NCBI RefSeq assembly: GCF_900156895.1
Contig: NZ_FTPD01000067.1
Coordinates: forward strand, 10,653 to 74,652
Source of the DNA: Mesorhizobium prunaredense
Lineage (GTDB): Bacteria; Pseudomonadota; Alphaproteobacteria; Rhizobiales; Rhizobiaceae
Direction of reading: 5' to 3'
DNA length: 64,000 nucleotides
The first letter of the stretch is position 1. Each line of letters begins with the position of its first letter. This document shows, in pieces, positions 52,959 through 62,885 of the stretch. The translations under genes were made by a program, and so were the position numbers. Below the pieces are notes generated by a model. The model was not told where the DNA came from. It worked only from the letters and a program-made list of their open reading frames with translations, and made no database searches.

Positions 52959-53713
52959 ACCGGGGGCCGCTTTCGCCGTTCGCACAAACCGTGCTGCCGA
53001 TTCTCGGCGCCGGCTCGCTCATTCTTGCATGGCAGGTCCTGCTGCCGCTCGCCGGCGTGCCGGCATACATCGTTCCGACGCCGACCGCGATAGCGGGCGT
53101 GTTTGCCAGGAACGGATCGCTTCTCCTGTCGAACCTCTGGCCGACGGCCATCGAGGCACTCTCCGGCTTCGTGCTCGGCAACCTCGCCGCAGTGCTGCTG
53201 GCGGTCGTCTTCGTGCACAGCCGCACGCTTCAGGCTGCCTATTTTCCGGTCGTGCTGTTCTTCAATACGATCCCGGTGCTGGCGCTGGCGCCGGTCGTCA
53301 TCCTCATCTTTGGCCTCGGCATGCTGCCCAAGATCGTGATCGCGGCAGTGATCTGTTTCTTCCCGACGCTCATCAACATGATCCGGGGCCTGGAATCGGC
53401 GAGCCCCAGCGAGCACGAGCTGTTTCGCGTGCTGTCGGCGACGCGTTGGGAAGTATTCTGGCGCCTGCGCCTGCCGCGTGCGCTGCCAATGCTTTTCGCG
53501 TCGCTGCGGATCGCCTCGGCGACCGCTGTGATCGGCGCGATCGTCGGCGAATGGATCGGCTCCGACAAAGGTCTCGGTGCGCTGATCATCCAGGCGACCT
53601 TCAACTACCAGTCCGACCGGCTCTACGCCGCCATCGTGCTCTCATCGCTGTTGTCGATCGGGTTCTTCGTCGCGGTCGTCGCCGCTGAGCGGTGGTCCGT
53701 TCGATACCGTTGA
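52955..53713 (+). CDS. ABC importer permease, NitT/TauT type
   Basis: 252 residues with about six transmembrane helices. The EAA-like loop is SATRWEVFWRLRLPRALPMLF, and VGEWIGSDKGLGALII is the usual C-terminal segment of TauC/SsuC permeases. The GTG at 52955 overlaps the ATPase stop by four bases, so the three importer subunits are translationally coupled. Confidence 0.9.
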   Translation: MNRGPLSPFAQTVLPILGAGSLILAWQVLLPLAGVPAYIVPTPTAIAGVFARNGSLLLSNLWPTAIEALSGFVLGNLAAVLLAVVFVHSRTLQAAYFPVVLFFNTIPVLALAPVVILIFGLGMLPKIVIAAVICFFPTLINMIRGLESASPSEHELFRVLSATRWEVFWRLRLPRALPMLFASLRIASATAVIGAIVGEWIGSDKGLGALIIQATFNYQSDRLYAAIVLSSLLSIGFFVAVVAAERWSVRYR

Positions 53714-53855
53714 CCGGCTGGTTCCCAGGGATTTTCGCCTTGGCATCGCGCGGCGGGCTTTTCTCTACTCGCCCAGGCGAGGCTTGTGCCTTCCCCGCGT
53801 CGGCCTGTAGTATGACCGGTGCTTGCAGAGTGCTTGCAGGGGGAGGAACTCGAGC

Positions 53856-55412
53856 GTGGGCCTGGGTCGGAATTTCCGCCGTTGGGGGATGCGGGCCTTC
53901 ATCGCCGTCATGGTGCTTTCGCCACATGCGGCGTCGGCTGACACCATTACGCCCGAGCGGATCGCGGCAGCCCTGTCGAAGCTCGAGGCGCTCGCCGAAG
54001 GCGTCGTCGCGGATGGCGGGGTGCCTGGTCTCGCCATCGGGGTCGTCCATGACGACAAGGTGGTCTTCCTCAAGGGTTTCGGACATCGCCAGGCCGGCAA
54101 ACCGGAGGCAGTCGATGCCGACACGGTGTTCCAGATCGCCTCGCTCTCCAAGCCGGTCTCAGCAACGATCGTGGCGGCGCTGGTCAGCGACGAGATTGTT
54201 TCCTGGGATGCGAAGATCGCCGACCTCGATCCGGCCTTCCGGCTGTCCGAGCCCTATCCGACCAGCGAACTCACGGTCCGCGACCTGTTTTCGCACCGCA
54301 GCGGACTTCCCGGCACCGCCGGAGACGACCTCGAGGACATTGGCTATGACCGCGCGGAGATACTGCGCCGTCTGCGGTTCGTGTCGCCATCGTCGAGCTT
54401 TCGCGCCGGCTACTCCTACAGCAATTTCGGACTGACCGAGGGCGCCGTCGCGGCGGCGAAGCCGACAGGCAAGCCTTGGGAGGAGGTCGCCGAGGAGAAG
54501 CTCTACCATCCGCTTGGAATGGTCTCGACCAGTTCCCGTCATGCGGACTTCATCAAGCACGCCAATCGCGCCGCGCTCCACGTCAAGCTCGATGGCGTCT
54601 GGACCGCGAAGGTAAAGCGCGATCCGGATGCGCAGGCGCCCGCGGGCGGCGTCAGCTCCACGGCGCGCGATCTCTCGCAATGGGTGCGCCTGGTGCTCGG
54701 TAATGGCGTCTATGCCGGCGAGACCCTCATTAAAGCCGACGCGCTGGACCAGACGCATGTTCCCCTGATGACGCGGGGCAAGAACCCGGTCTCCGGCAGC
54801 GAGTCCTTCTACGGCCTCGGCTGGAATGTCGAATTCGGCCGGCATGGCCTGAGCTGGGGGCATGCCGGCGCCTTCAGCGTCGGCGCCCGCACCCTGGTGA
54901 CGCTCTTCCCGGAGGAGAAGCTTGGCATCGTCATCGTCGCCAATGCCTTTTCGACAGGCGTGCCGGAAGGCTTGTCCGAGAGCTTCGCCGATATGGCCTT
55001 TGACGGAAAGATCGAGAAGGACTGGGTCAAGGCATGGGACGATACCTATGCGGGCTTGTTCGGCCCGGCGGTCGCCGCCGCCAAGGCCGCCTATGCCGCG
55101 CCGCCGTCTCCGGCGAGCTTGGCCGGGCCGGCCAGCGCCTATAAAGGCCGCTATTTCAACGACTTCGTCGGCGATGCGGTTGTGTCGGGTGAGGGCGACG
55201 GCCTTGTGCTCAAGGTCGGGCCGGGCGGCGCCCGGTCCTATTCACTGGAGCATTTCGACCGCGACATGTTCCTGACCTATCCGGACGCCGAGACGCCGGA
55301 CGCGCCGTCTGGCGTGAGCTTTGTGCTAGGCCCCGACGGCAAGGCGTCGACCATGACGATAGAGTTTCTCGACGGCAATCATCTCGGCACGCTCGCGCGC
55401 GTCGGTGACTAG
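53856..55412 (+). CDS. Serine hydrolase of the beta-lactamase/EstB family
   Basis: 518 residues. A signal peptide (RAFIAVMVLSPHAASA) precedes a class C-like domain with catalytic S-x-x-K in FQIASLSKPVSA, the tyrosine in YSYSNFG, and the third motif HAG in GHAGAFSVGA. An extra C-terminal lipocalin-like beta domain (about 400-518) follows. GGGGGAGG before the GTG at 53856 sets the start. It may act on peptides or esters in the periplasm; antibiotic hydrolysis should not be assumed. Confidence 0.87.
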   Translation: MGLGRNFRRWGMRAFIAVMVLSPHAASADTITPERIAAALSKLEALAEGVVADGGVPGLAIGVVHDDKVVFLKGFGHRQAGKPEAVDADTVFQIASLSKPVSATIVAALVSDEIVSWDAKIADLDPAFRLSEPYPTSELTVRDLFSHRSGLPGTAGDDLEDIGYDRAEILRRLRFVSPSSSFRAGYSYSNFGLTEGAVAAAKPTGKPWEEVAEEKLYHPLGMVSTSSRHADFIKHANRAALHVKLDGVWTAKVKRDPDAQAPAGGVSSTARDLSQWVRLVLGNGVYAGETLIKADALDQTHVPLMTRGKNPVSGSESFYGLGWNVEFGRHGLSWGHAGAFSVGARTLVTLFPEEKLGIVIVANAFSTGVPEGLSESFADMAFDGKIEKDWVKAWDDTYAGLFGPAVAAAKAAYAAPPSPASLAGPASAYKGRYFNDFVGDAVVSGEGDGLVLKVGPGGARSYSLEHFDRDMFLTYPDAETPDAPSGVSFVLGPDGKASTMTIEFLDGNHLGTLARVGD

Positions 55413-55459
55413 GGGTTGTGAGACGGTTGTCCCGATTATCCCCCGCAAGACGCAGGGCA

Positions 55460-55652
55460 ATGGCATATGGCAGCGCCGGCCCCCACTCCGGCCGCTGCGC
55501 GGCCACCTCTCCCCCATGATATGGGGGAGAGGAAACCCAAGCCTTTCAAGGCCGCGACCTCGGCGATTGGCGTTTCCTCTCCCCCACGATGTGGGGGAGA
55601 GGTGGCTCGGCGAAGCCGAGACGGAGTGGGGGAGCGCCATATGCGGCTGCAA
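55460..55652. mobile_element. MITE-like composite inverted repeat
   Basis: About 190 bp with an overall inverted layout. The outer ends are GGCATATGGC-AGCGCC near 55460 and GGAGCGCCATATG near 55632-55645. Inside, CCTCTCCCCCAT (55506-55517) pairs with ATGGGGGAGAGG (55521-55532), and CCTCTCCCCCAC (55576-55587) pairs with GTGGGGGAGAGG (55591-55602). The two inner palindromes are also inverted copies of each other. No coding capacity. Probably a non-autonomous rhizobial repeat that moves by a transposase in trans; no transposase is seen. Confidence 0.7.
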
Positions 55653-55725
55653 GACGCGGCATCAATCGACAAGGTCGGCCTTCCATGCTTCGGGTCTGCC
55701 GTAATCATCGAAGGAGAGCATCAAG

Positions 55726-56145
55726 GTGAACGAAGACGCCGCCAGTCCAAGGCCGCTTGCGGAAATTGCCAGCTATCACGCGCATATCTACTACGACGGG
55801 CAGGCCGAGCGCCAGCATGCCGAATGGCTGCGCCTGCGCATCGGCGAGCGCTTCCGCGTGCGCCTGGGCAGTTGGCGCGACGAGCCGGTCGGCCCACACA
55901 AACAGGCCATGTACCAGGTCTCCTTCGCCACCGGGATTTTCGCTACCCTCGTTCCGTGGCTGATGCTGAACCATGGCGGCTTGAGCATCCTCGTCCACCC
56001 CAACACCACCAACCCCAAGCGCGACCATCTGGTCGACTCGATCTGGATCGGGCGGGCGTTGGGGGTGAACGGAGAGATTCTTGGCGAAGAGGACGAGGCG
56101 GAAGAGGCGCTGGAGGTGAATACTGAGCCGACGTTGGGGGCTTAG
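55726..56145 (+). CDS. DOPA 4,5-dioxygenase family protein
   Basis: 139 residues. ASYHAHIYYDG near the start carries the first histidines, and the WLMLNHGGLSILVHPNTTN region the later ones, typical of the DODA family (aromatic ring extradiol-type fold). The GTG start follows GGAG. The family includes bacterial members of unknown substrate. It lies just after the MITE-like element and is convergent with the large gene at 56276. Confidence 0.83.
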   Translation: MNEDAASPRPLAEIASYHAHIYYDGQAERQHAEWLRLRIGERFRVRLGSWRDEPVGPHKQAMYQVSFATGIFATLVPWLMLNHGGLSILVHPNTTNPKRDHLVDSIWIGRALGVNGEILGEEDEAEEALEVNTEPTLGA

Positions 56146-56275
56146 GGGAGGGCGAATTTATTGCTGGTGGCGGCCCGACTTGGCCGACGAAAACTGTCTG
56201 CCTTGGGGCCGGCTGCGGACCGGCAGGTTTAAAACGCCGAATTTGCAAATGAGACAATCCACGCACCAAACCCGC

Positions 56276-59200
56276 TCACGCCCGATACGAAGCTTCCCGA
56301 TTTGCATCGCGCCTGCGTTCATCTGTGATATTCTGCTCCATTTGTGACATCGTTTTATCAATCCATCGATGGACATTTGGATTTCTTGAAAGCTCCCGCA
56401 GTTGCAGCAATAAATCGCGTTCGGCTTCTAACTTGTTGGCATACGAACCCCACCACATGCCGGTGGTTAGCCTGGAGCGTAGAGCATTCAGTCTTTCCGC
56501 ACGGTCCACATGAGCATCGACAAATGACACAAATGCCGAATTCCAATTGCGCGCATTTTTTGTGCCATCAAAGAGCTGAATCCAATCCAGAATAAACGGC
56601 ATTCGCTCCTCTTTATTCTCAAGCATCCACGGCACGTAAATTTCAGCCGGAATATCGTTGAACACGCCAGGAGCCGAGGGCTCTCCCACGCCTGCTTCGA
56701 ACAAACTTCGAAGTCGATATAGGGCTCGCCCGTCTAGGGATTCTAGAGCTTCGTGGTATTTCTCCCAAACCAAACGTGGTGAGCTGGATATTATGCGCCG
56801 AAGTATCTTTTGGGCGTAATCGTCGAACGAGAGTTGAACATTGTACTCCTTGACGGACGTCACGCTGATGATGAAGTCCACCAATTCGACACTAAAGGCA
56901 TCATCTACATGGCCACCATTAAGGACCTTTTCGACCAACTCGCACCAATGATACCAGTCCATGTTTGAATATCGTGGTTTATCGAATAAGGCGCGGTTGG
57001 TCACAACCGCTTTAAGACTTTGAAGCAGTCTCCCTTCATTGGGATCAGAGCGATACAAAACGTGCACCAGGAAATCGACGGCCGCCCATGCTCCGTGAGC
57101 TTGTTTGGTCAGCAATGTGCTCACCAGCAGCTCAATCAAACCGTAATCAACGGTTTGCAGAATATCGTTGAAGGCGATGACAGAAACCTGATGCGGTTCA
57201 ACCGTATCGTTTTGCACAAACTCGATTGCGCGTCGCATGAGCGCGTCATCCAGCCCGACCGAAGCAAGAAATTCGACTGATGCCCCGCTTAAACTCTGAA
57301 CATCAAGTGCGAGCGCCAGGCATTCGAGGCCTTTGTTTCTGTCGGTTTGGGCCGCACCGGAAATGACATTGCGCGCAATATTTGAAATGACCGCAATTTC
57401 GCCGTCTGCGGTTATGTTTTGCACAAGATGTCGCAACAGATGTTCGGGGTCATCGACATGCCGCGCAATGCGAACCACGGCAATCCATCCTGAATTCGTG
57501 TTTCTTTCCAAAAGCGTATCTAAGAACGGAAAGAAATATGCGGCTTCATTCGGCGCTGCATCGACAAGCTCGTGTATCTTGTTTTTGCCGTAGTGATGAT
57601 CGTTATCACCCTCCCGGTCATAACTGACATCCGGATCATGAATATCTGTCGCCCAACCGCTGCTGTAAAAGTGAATTTGCTCTAGCGGATCGGTCGGAAG
57701 AAGCTCGTCGTAGTATTCACGAAGCCGTCGCTGGTACGGCTCATCCGCACCGTTTCGATCAAAATACAGCCATTCATTGACCCCAAGTGCTGCTTTGTGC
57801 CATGCGGGGTAAGCTTTGCGCAACCGCGCTATCATTGCCTGAATTTCATCGAGCAAACTGACATTGGAGAACAGACTCCTCAAATGCGAACCGATAGTGT
57901 TTAGCGCCGTCTGATGGCTCGGATCTTTGGTATTAAGGGCAATTCGCTCAAGGCGTGACAGTGCTGCGCGATAATAATCGAAAACCTCTCCATATGTTTC
58001 GGGTTGCCAATCCTGCAAAGCTTCTCCGGCTCCGATATGTTCCGAGCCGCCGGACCTGGAAAAATGCCAATTTTCGAGCATACGATTAAGTGCATCAACG
58101 CAGAGCTTGCGCACCCGTTCATCGGCGTCAGCCAAGCCGTCATCCAGCACAACGAGCTTTTCTTCCGGCGTAGCTTCCGTTCCTGATAGATAAAGCTGGT
58201 ACAAGCCGGTGAACTGACCAGATGCGTTGTTCGCCCAATTTTCGTTTTCCGCTGCACCAAGCTTTAGCAGCAACCTTGCCGCAGCATCAAAGGTCTGACG
58301 GCGGAAAACCAGCTTTTCCAACGCCCAAATAGCGTATCGCCTGCCTGTGTCAAATGCTGCGAGTTCATCGATTGATTTACCCGAAAGTAGTCTGTCCAAG
58401 TGCTCCATCGTTGCATCGGGAGCAAGGTGAACAAAGCGGTCGAGGAGCTTTGATCCGAACTCACTGTCCAGTGCAGCCTCGTTTGGCAACGCCTCAGAAA
58501 GCAAAGCTCGACCAAAATTTGATACCCTGTCTGACCACGACACCCAACGCAGGCGTCCAACCATTCTCAGCTTCATCTCTTCGCTGAGAGAACGGAACAA
58601 GTCCTCCAACGTCCCAGCGGGGTTGCTTTCGAGCCATTGATTTGACAAGCGCATGGCGAGAGGGAGCGGTTGCACTTCCCCATAATCCCCCTGACGAAAC
58701 AGGACCCCTCGCTCGGCAAAGCGCCGCAATTCGTTGAACATTTGTCGTGCTGTCTTGCCGCAATAATCCGCTATTTCTTCGAGTTCTTTTGCGGCATCGT
58801 TTTCCATTCCAACGATTGTGAAAAGGCTCAGAAGTTGTAGGCCTTCAAAGGCTGATTGGTCGATTTCATGCTCGCCCCAAACGATCCTCGAAATCAGTGT
58901 CTCAACCGAGCTCAGTTCTTCGTCTCCGCCTTCCAAGGCCCGGGATGCGAAAACCGCCATCCTCGGGAAACCTTGCGACAAGTCGCGGATTAGCGAAGCA
59001 TTCTTTTCACTGAGCTGTTTGTTTGTTGCCTCGGCAATACGGCCGATCAACTCGTTCGACGCGGCATTGAGTTCAACGATCAGATTACGGCGCATACCGT
59101 ACGCCTTGGTCTCCACGCCTATCGTTATGAGATGGCAGCGTGAACCGTCCCGATGGACGGTTTCACTCAACCGCGTATGTACGGAGTCTGGGCAGTCATC

Positions 59201-59527
59201 GATAATCATTAACGCACGCGATCCGGTGTCGGCAATTTCGCGCGCTATATTCAAAAGACGATCTCTAACGTCCTCGTAGAAACAGTAGATGACCTGCCCC
59301 TCGCTCAAGACATCCTGAGGCAACGCGGCCTGGCCTGCGATGAGCTGGTGGACGAGACGCGTTTTTCCAAATCCTGACGGTCCGATTACGCGAACGGCAT
59401 TTCCCCGTGTAGCGAGAAAGGTAGATATGACCTCCCGGATTTCGTCAAAGGATTTCGCCTGCGAAATCGAGGCATCCTCGTTTTGCCAAGTTTGGATTTC
59501 CGATCCCTTGGCGACAACCGTGTATCG
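56276..59527 (-). pseudogene. C-terminal part of a frameshifted P-loop NTPase (probable defence protein)
   Basis: The frame is open from 59527, but its first usable start codon is a TTG at 59323, downstream of the Walker A motif. The part therefore makes sense only as the continuation of the adjacent 59386-60159 frame. Upstream of 59323 it encodes RVIGPSGFGKTRLVHQLI (Walker A GPSGFGKT), then ALMIIDDCPDSVHTRL (Walker B) and CHLITIGVET (sensor-like). About 900 helical residues follow with no clear repeat family. The DNA is visibly AT-richer than its neighbours, as expected of acquired defence genes. It probably detects a phage signal through the C-terminal part and activates the N-terminal domain. 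It is presumed inactive unless the frameshift is a sequencing error. Confidence 0.72.
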
Positions 59528-60159
59528 TCATTTTGCTGAAATGCGATTTCGGAAATCTCAGGAGCACGCCCCCAATCATCGAAGGTTTGAAAGCCGCCAA
59601 GATGGACATCTCGCAGCAAGGCATTGAGCCATAGCGCTACTGACGGATGCGTATTCGTCCATGCAGCAAGTCTATTGCAATCGTAAATTTGGATCGAGGA
59701 TAGCAGGGATGGATCGTTGCCCGCATCGTTGATCCCCTCTCGAATAGCTTTTATGCGGCGATCGACGTTTGTGCCGACAACCGGCGTGGGTGTAACGATG
59801 ACATAGGCACCGCTTTGTGAAATGGCTTCCTTAAGAGCCTCGCTCAATTTTGGAGCATTCGTGCCTTGTGTGGATTTGGTCTGGGTCTCCGCCTTCAACC
59901 CTGCGGGAGAGGTTGTTCCTTTCTTACTTTGAAAAACTGTAAAACGGCTTGGCAACCAATCGGTTTCATTTGGGCCGCCAGACCATGAGACACGCGCATC
60001 GTCACCGCCGTCTGGAATGGTTATCTGCGCAGGGGCAGTACCGGATCGCAACGGAATAGAATTTTTGTTCAGCTCCGTACTGATAAGGCGGCGAAGCAGG
60101 TCTACAACTTGATTTTCATCTAACCGTTCAATTTGGTCCGAAGTAACCTCAAAAATCAT
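59386..60159 (-). pseudogene. N-terminal part of the same broken gene, restriction-endonuclease-like domain
   Basis: 257 residues. The first 210 or so are conserved-looking; the rest are read in the wrong frame. PDGGDDARVSW with FQSKKG about 28 residues later matches the D...(E/Q)xK layout of PD-(D/E)XK nucleases, as in Mrr- and Cap4-like effectors. The sensible reading (SEIAFQQNDD) runs to about 59530 and continues one base back (-1) as TVVAKGSEIQTWQNEDAS of the next frame. The start is ATG 60159. Together the two parts would encode roughly 1,290 residues. Confidence 0.7.
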
Positions 60160-60373
60160 TGCCCGCCCACTCGGTTAAAGATCTTAAATCATTCTGCTTT
60201 ATAGGATCCGCAAAGAATGTTGCCTAGTCACGGCCCGCACTGGTCAATTTAACAAAAATAGCGACTTTCTGCAGCTCCTTCGCGACCGCTTTGAAAGTCT
60301 GGCTTTGAGCCGTCGAACGACCGAAATGAGGGCGCAAAGCTGCCATTCTATATACCGCGCGTCCTCGCCCCAC
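60160..60373. other. Intergenic region
   Basis: About 210 bp between the broken NTPase gene and the MoaD-like gene, AT-rich near the first. No gene, clear terminator or repeat was found. It is probably the boundary of the acquired segment. Confidence 0.4.
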
Positions 60374-60619
60374 TCACCCCCCAGCCAACCGCGGTAGCAG
60401 AAAGATCTCCGCCCCCTGCGGCAGTTCCTTCGACCACGTATCTCGATAAATTGTCCCGTCTATGGCGACTGCGATGCCGCGGTCGATGTAGGGCTCGAAG
60501 CCGGGATACTGCTCAGCCAGCTTCCTGAACAGCTCCCGAATATCCTTCGCCTCGATCTCGACCTTGCTCTTGCCTCCTGCGATTGCGCCGAGCGATCCCC
60601 AGAGCGTTACTTCGACCAT
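60374..60619 (-). CDS. MoaD/ThiS-family sulfur carrier protein
   Basis: 81 residues of the ubiquitin-like fold, ending in LPRLAGG with the C-terminal Gly-Gly needed for thiocarboxylate or adenylate formation. It shares one base with the stop of the molybdenum hydroxylase large-subunit gene (TGATG) and is therefore translated with it. MoaD normally supplies sulfur for molybdopterin; a dedicated copy beside a molybdoenzyme suggests local support for its cofactor. The family is clear; the exact partner is inferred. Confidence 0.87.
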   Translation of the reverse strand: MVEVTLWGSLGAIAGGKSKVEIEAKDIRELFRKLAEQYPGFEPYIDRGIAVAIDGTIYRDTWSKELPQGAEIFLLPRLAGG

Positions 60620-62883
60620 CAGCCTCCCCGTTCCGCCTCGATCGCCGCGAGAATCCGCGGTGGCGACATCGGGATATGCGTCATCCGCACGCCCGCGGCG
60701 TTCGACACCGCATTGGCGATCGCCGCCAGCGGCGGCACGATCGAGGTCTCGCCGACGCCACGCACCCCGTAAGGATGGTTGGGATTGGGGATCTCGAGGA
60801 TCTGCGTGTCGATCATCGGCAGGTCCGAGCAGACCGGGATGCGGTAGTCGAGGAAGCCGGGGTTCTGCAGCCGCCCGTCCTTGCCGTAGATGTACTCTTC
60901 GTTGAGCGCCCAGCCGATGCCTTGCGCAGCACCCCCCTGGTACTGCCCCTCGACATAGGTCGGGTGCACCGCCTTACCGGCATCCTGCACGACGGTGTAG
61001 CGCAGGACCCTCGTGGCGCCGGTCTCCGGATCGACCTCGATATCGCAGACATGGGTGGCGAAGGAGACGCCGGCGCCGTCGGCGACGAGCTCGCTGTGGC
61101 CGGCGATCGGCCCGCCCGTTTTTCCAGACGCGGCCGCGATCTCCCTTAGGGACAGCGCTGCAAGGTTGCCGTACTTCTCGCCTTTGGCAATCGCGTGGCC
61201 TTTTTCCCAGACGACATCGTCGAGGGGAATGTCCCACATCTGGGCGGCGCGCTCGCGCAGGATCTTGATGGCGTTGCGGGCGGCCGAGATCGTCGCCATC
61301 GAGGAGGAGAAGGTGCCGCGGCTGCCGTCCGTCATGTCGTTGTAGCCGAGGCTGGAGGTGTCAGCCACCACCGCCTTGACCTGCTCATAAGCGATGCCGA
61401 GTTCCTCCGCCGCCACCAGCGACAGCGACGCGCGGGAACCACCCACATCGACCGTGCCGACGGCAAGCGAGACCGAGCCGTCCATGCCGATGTTGAGGTC
61501 GGTGCAGGTCTGGCCGCCGAAGTTGAACCAAAAGCCGCAAGCCATGCCGCGGCCCTGGTTCTTGCCCAGCGGCGCCTTCATGTGCGGATGGTTCTTCGCC
61601 GCTTCCAGCGTCGGGCCGATGCCGATCGGGCCGTAGACCGGGCCGTAGGACGATCTGGTGCCTTCCTGGGCGGCGTTCTTGATCCGGAACTCGACCGGAT
61701 CCATGCCGATCTCCTTGGCCAGCTCGTCGACGGCACTTTCCACCGCAAACGCCGCCATCGGCGCCGATGGCGCGCGATAGGCGGCCGTCTTCGGCCGGCT
61801 GACCAGAACTTCGTAGCCAACCGTCCTGACGTTCTCGAGCCTGTAGCAGGCGAACGCCGTCATGGCCCCGATCTCAGCCCACATCCCGGCATAGGGGCCG
61901 CAGGAATAGCGCAGTGTCGCCTCGGCCGCGGTGATCGTGCCGTCCTTGCGGGCGCCGATTCTGACGTCGATCGAGGTGGCGCTGGTCGGCCCGGAGGCGC
62001 GGAACACCTCGTCACGCGTCATCACCAGCTTGACCGGCCGTCCGGCCTTGCGCGACAGCGCCAGCGCCACCGGCTCGGCCCAGACATGGGTCTTGCCGCC
62101 GAAACCGCCGCCGATCTCCGACGAGGTGACGCGCAGCTTCGAGGCTTCCATGCCAAGCAGTTGGGCGCAGTGCTGGCGGTAGACGAAATGGCCTTGCGTG
62201 CAGACCCAAAGGTCGGCGGTGCCGTCGGCGCTGACGCTCGCCACGCAGGCATGCGGCTCGATATAGCCCTGGTGCGTCTGCTCGGTCTTGAAGGAGCGTT
62301 CGACGACGTAGTCGGCCTGGCCAAATCCCTCATGGACGTCGCCATGGCCAAACTGCGTGCGCTTGGTGACGTTGGAAGGCCTGACGGGCTTTTCCTCGAG
62401 GCCCTCGGTGAAGATGGCGTCGTTAAGTAGGGGTGCCGTGTGCTTCATCGCCTCGTCGACATCGGTCACATGCGGCAGCACCTCATAGTCGACTTCGATA
62501 AGCTTCAGCGCCTGCCTTGCCGTGCGGGCGTCGACCGCGGCGACCGCGGCCACCGCATGGCCGTCATAGAGCGCCTTCTTGCGCGCCATGCAGTTGTCGA
62601 GAATGTCGTACATGGCGGCATCGCCGTCGGTGAGGTCGGGCAGGTCGGCCGCGGTGATCACCGCCTTCACGCCGTTGAGCTTCTCCGCCTTCGAGGTGTC
62701 GATCTTCCTGATCGTGGCGTGCGCGTGCGGGCTTCTCAGAACACGTCCGACCAACTGGCCGGCCATGTTGAAGTCCGCGCCATAGCGGGCGCGGCCCGTT
62801 ACCTTGTCGACGCCGTCGGGGCGGATGGGACGCGTGCCGACGGAGGTGAAATTGCGTCCGGAATAGCGCGGATCGAAGTTCAT
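60619..62883 (-). CDS. Xanthine dehydrogenase family protein, molybdopterin-binding subunit
   Basis: About 754 residues. VDKVTGRARYGADFNMAGQL is the N-terminal domain, GGGFGGKTHVWAEP binds the cofactor, and QGAAQGIGWALNEE and GVGETSIVPPLAAIANA (Glu base) are the usual active-site segments. The loop AYRAPSAPMAAFAVES lacks the AYxCSFR signature, so it is not a CO dehydrogenase large subunit. An ATG at 62889 exists, but GGGAG seven bases upstream fits the ATG at 62883. It hydroxylates an aldehyde, purine or aromatic heterocycle; the substrate is not known. Confidence 0.9.
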   Translation of the reverse strand: MNFDPRYSGRNFTSVGTRPIRPDGVDKVTGRARYGADFNMAGQLVGRVLRSPHAHATIRKIDTSKAEKLNGVKAVITAADLPDLTDGDAAMYDILDNCMARKKALYDGHAVAAVAAVDARTARQALKLIEVDYEVLPHVTDVDEAMKHTAPLLNDAIFTEGLEEKPVRPSNVTKRTQFGHGDVHEGFGQADYVVERSFKTEQTHQGYIEPHACVASVSADGTADLWVCTQGHFVYRQHCAQLLGMEASKLRVTSSEIGGGFGGKTHVWAEPVALALSRKAGRPVKLVMTRDEVFRASGPTSATSIDVRIGARKDGTITAAEATLRYSCGPYAGMWAEIGAMTAFACYRLENVRTVGYEVLVSRPKTAAYRAPSAPMAAFAVESAVDELAKEIGMDPVEFRIKNAAQEGTRSSYGPVYGPIGIGPTLEAAKNHPHMKAPLGKNQGRGMACGFWFNFGGQTCTDLNIGMDGSVSLAVGTVDVGGSRASLSLVAAEELGIAYEQVKAVVADTSSLGYNDMTDGSRGTFSSSMATISAARNAIKILRERAAQMWDIPLDDVVWEKGHAIAKGEKYGNLAALSLREIAAASGKTGGPIAGHSELVADGAGVSFATHVCDIEVDPETGATRVLRYTVVQDAGKAVHPTYVEGQYQGGAAQGIGWALNEEYIYGKDGRLQNPGFLDYRIPVCSDLPMIDTQILEIPNPNHPYGVRGVGETSIVPPLAAIANAVSNAAGVRMTHIPMSPPRILAAIEAERGG

Positions 62884-62885
62884 CG

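Noticed and set aside
56276..60159. Programmed -1 frameshifting in the nuclease-NTPase gene
   Set aside because: No slippery heptamer or following hairpin is seen at the only possible switch region; a mutation or sequencing error is simpler.
60619..62883. CO dehydrogenase large subunit (CoxL)
   Set aside because: The AYxCSFR loop is absent; the sequence there reads AYRAPSAP.
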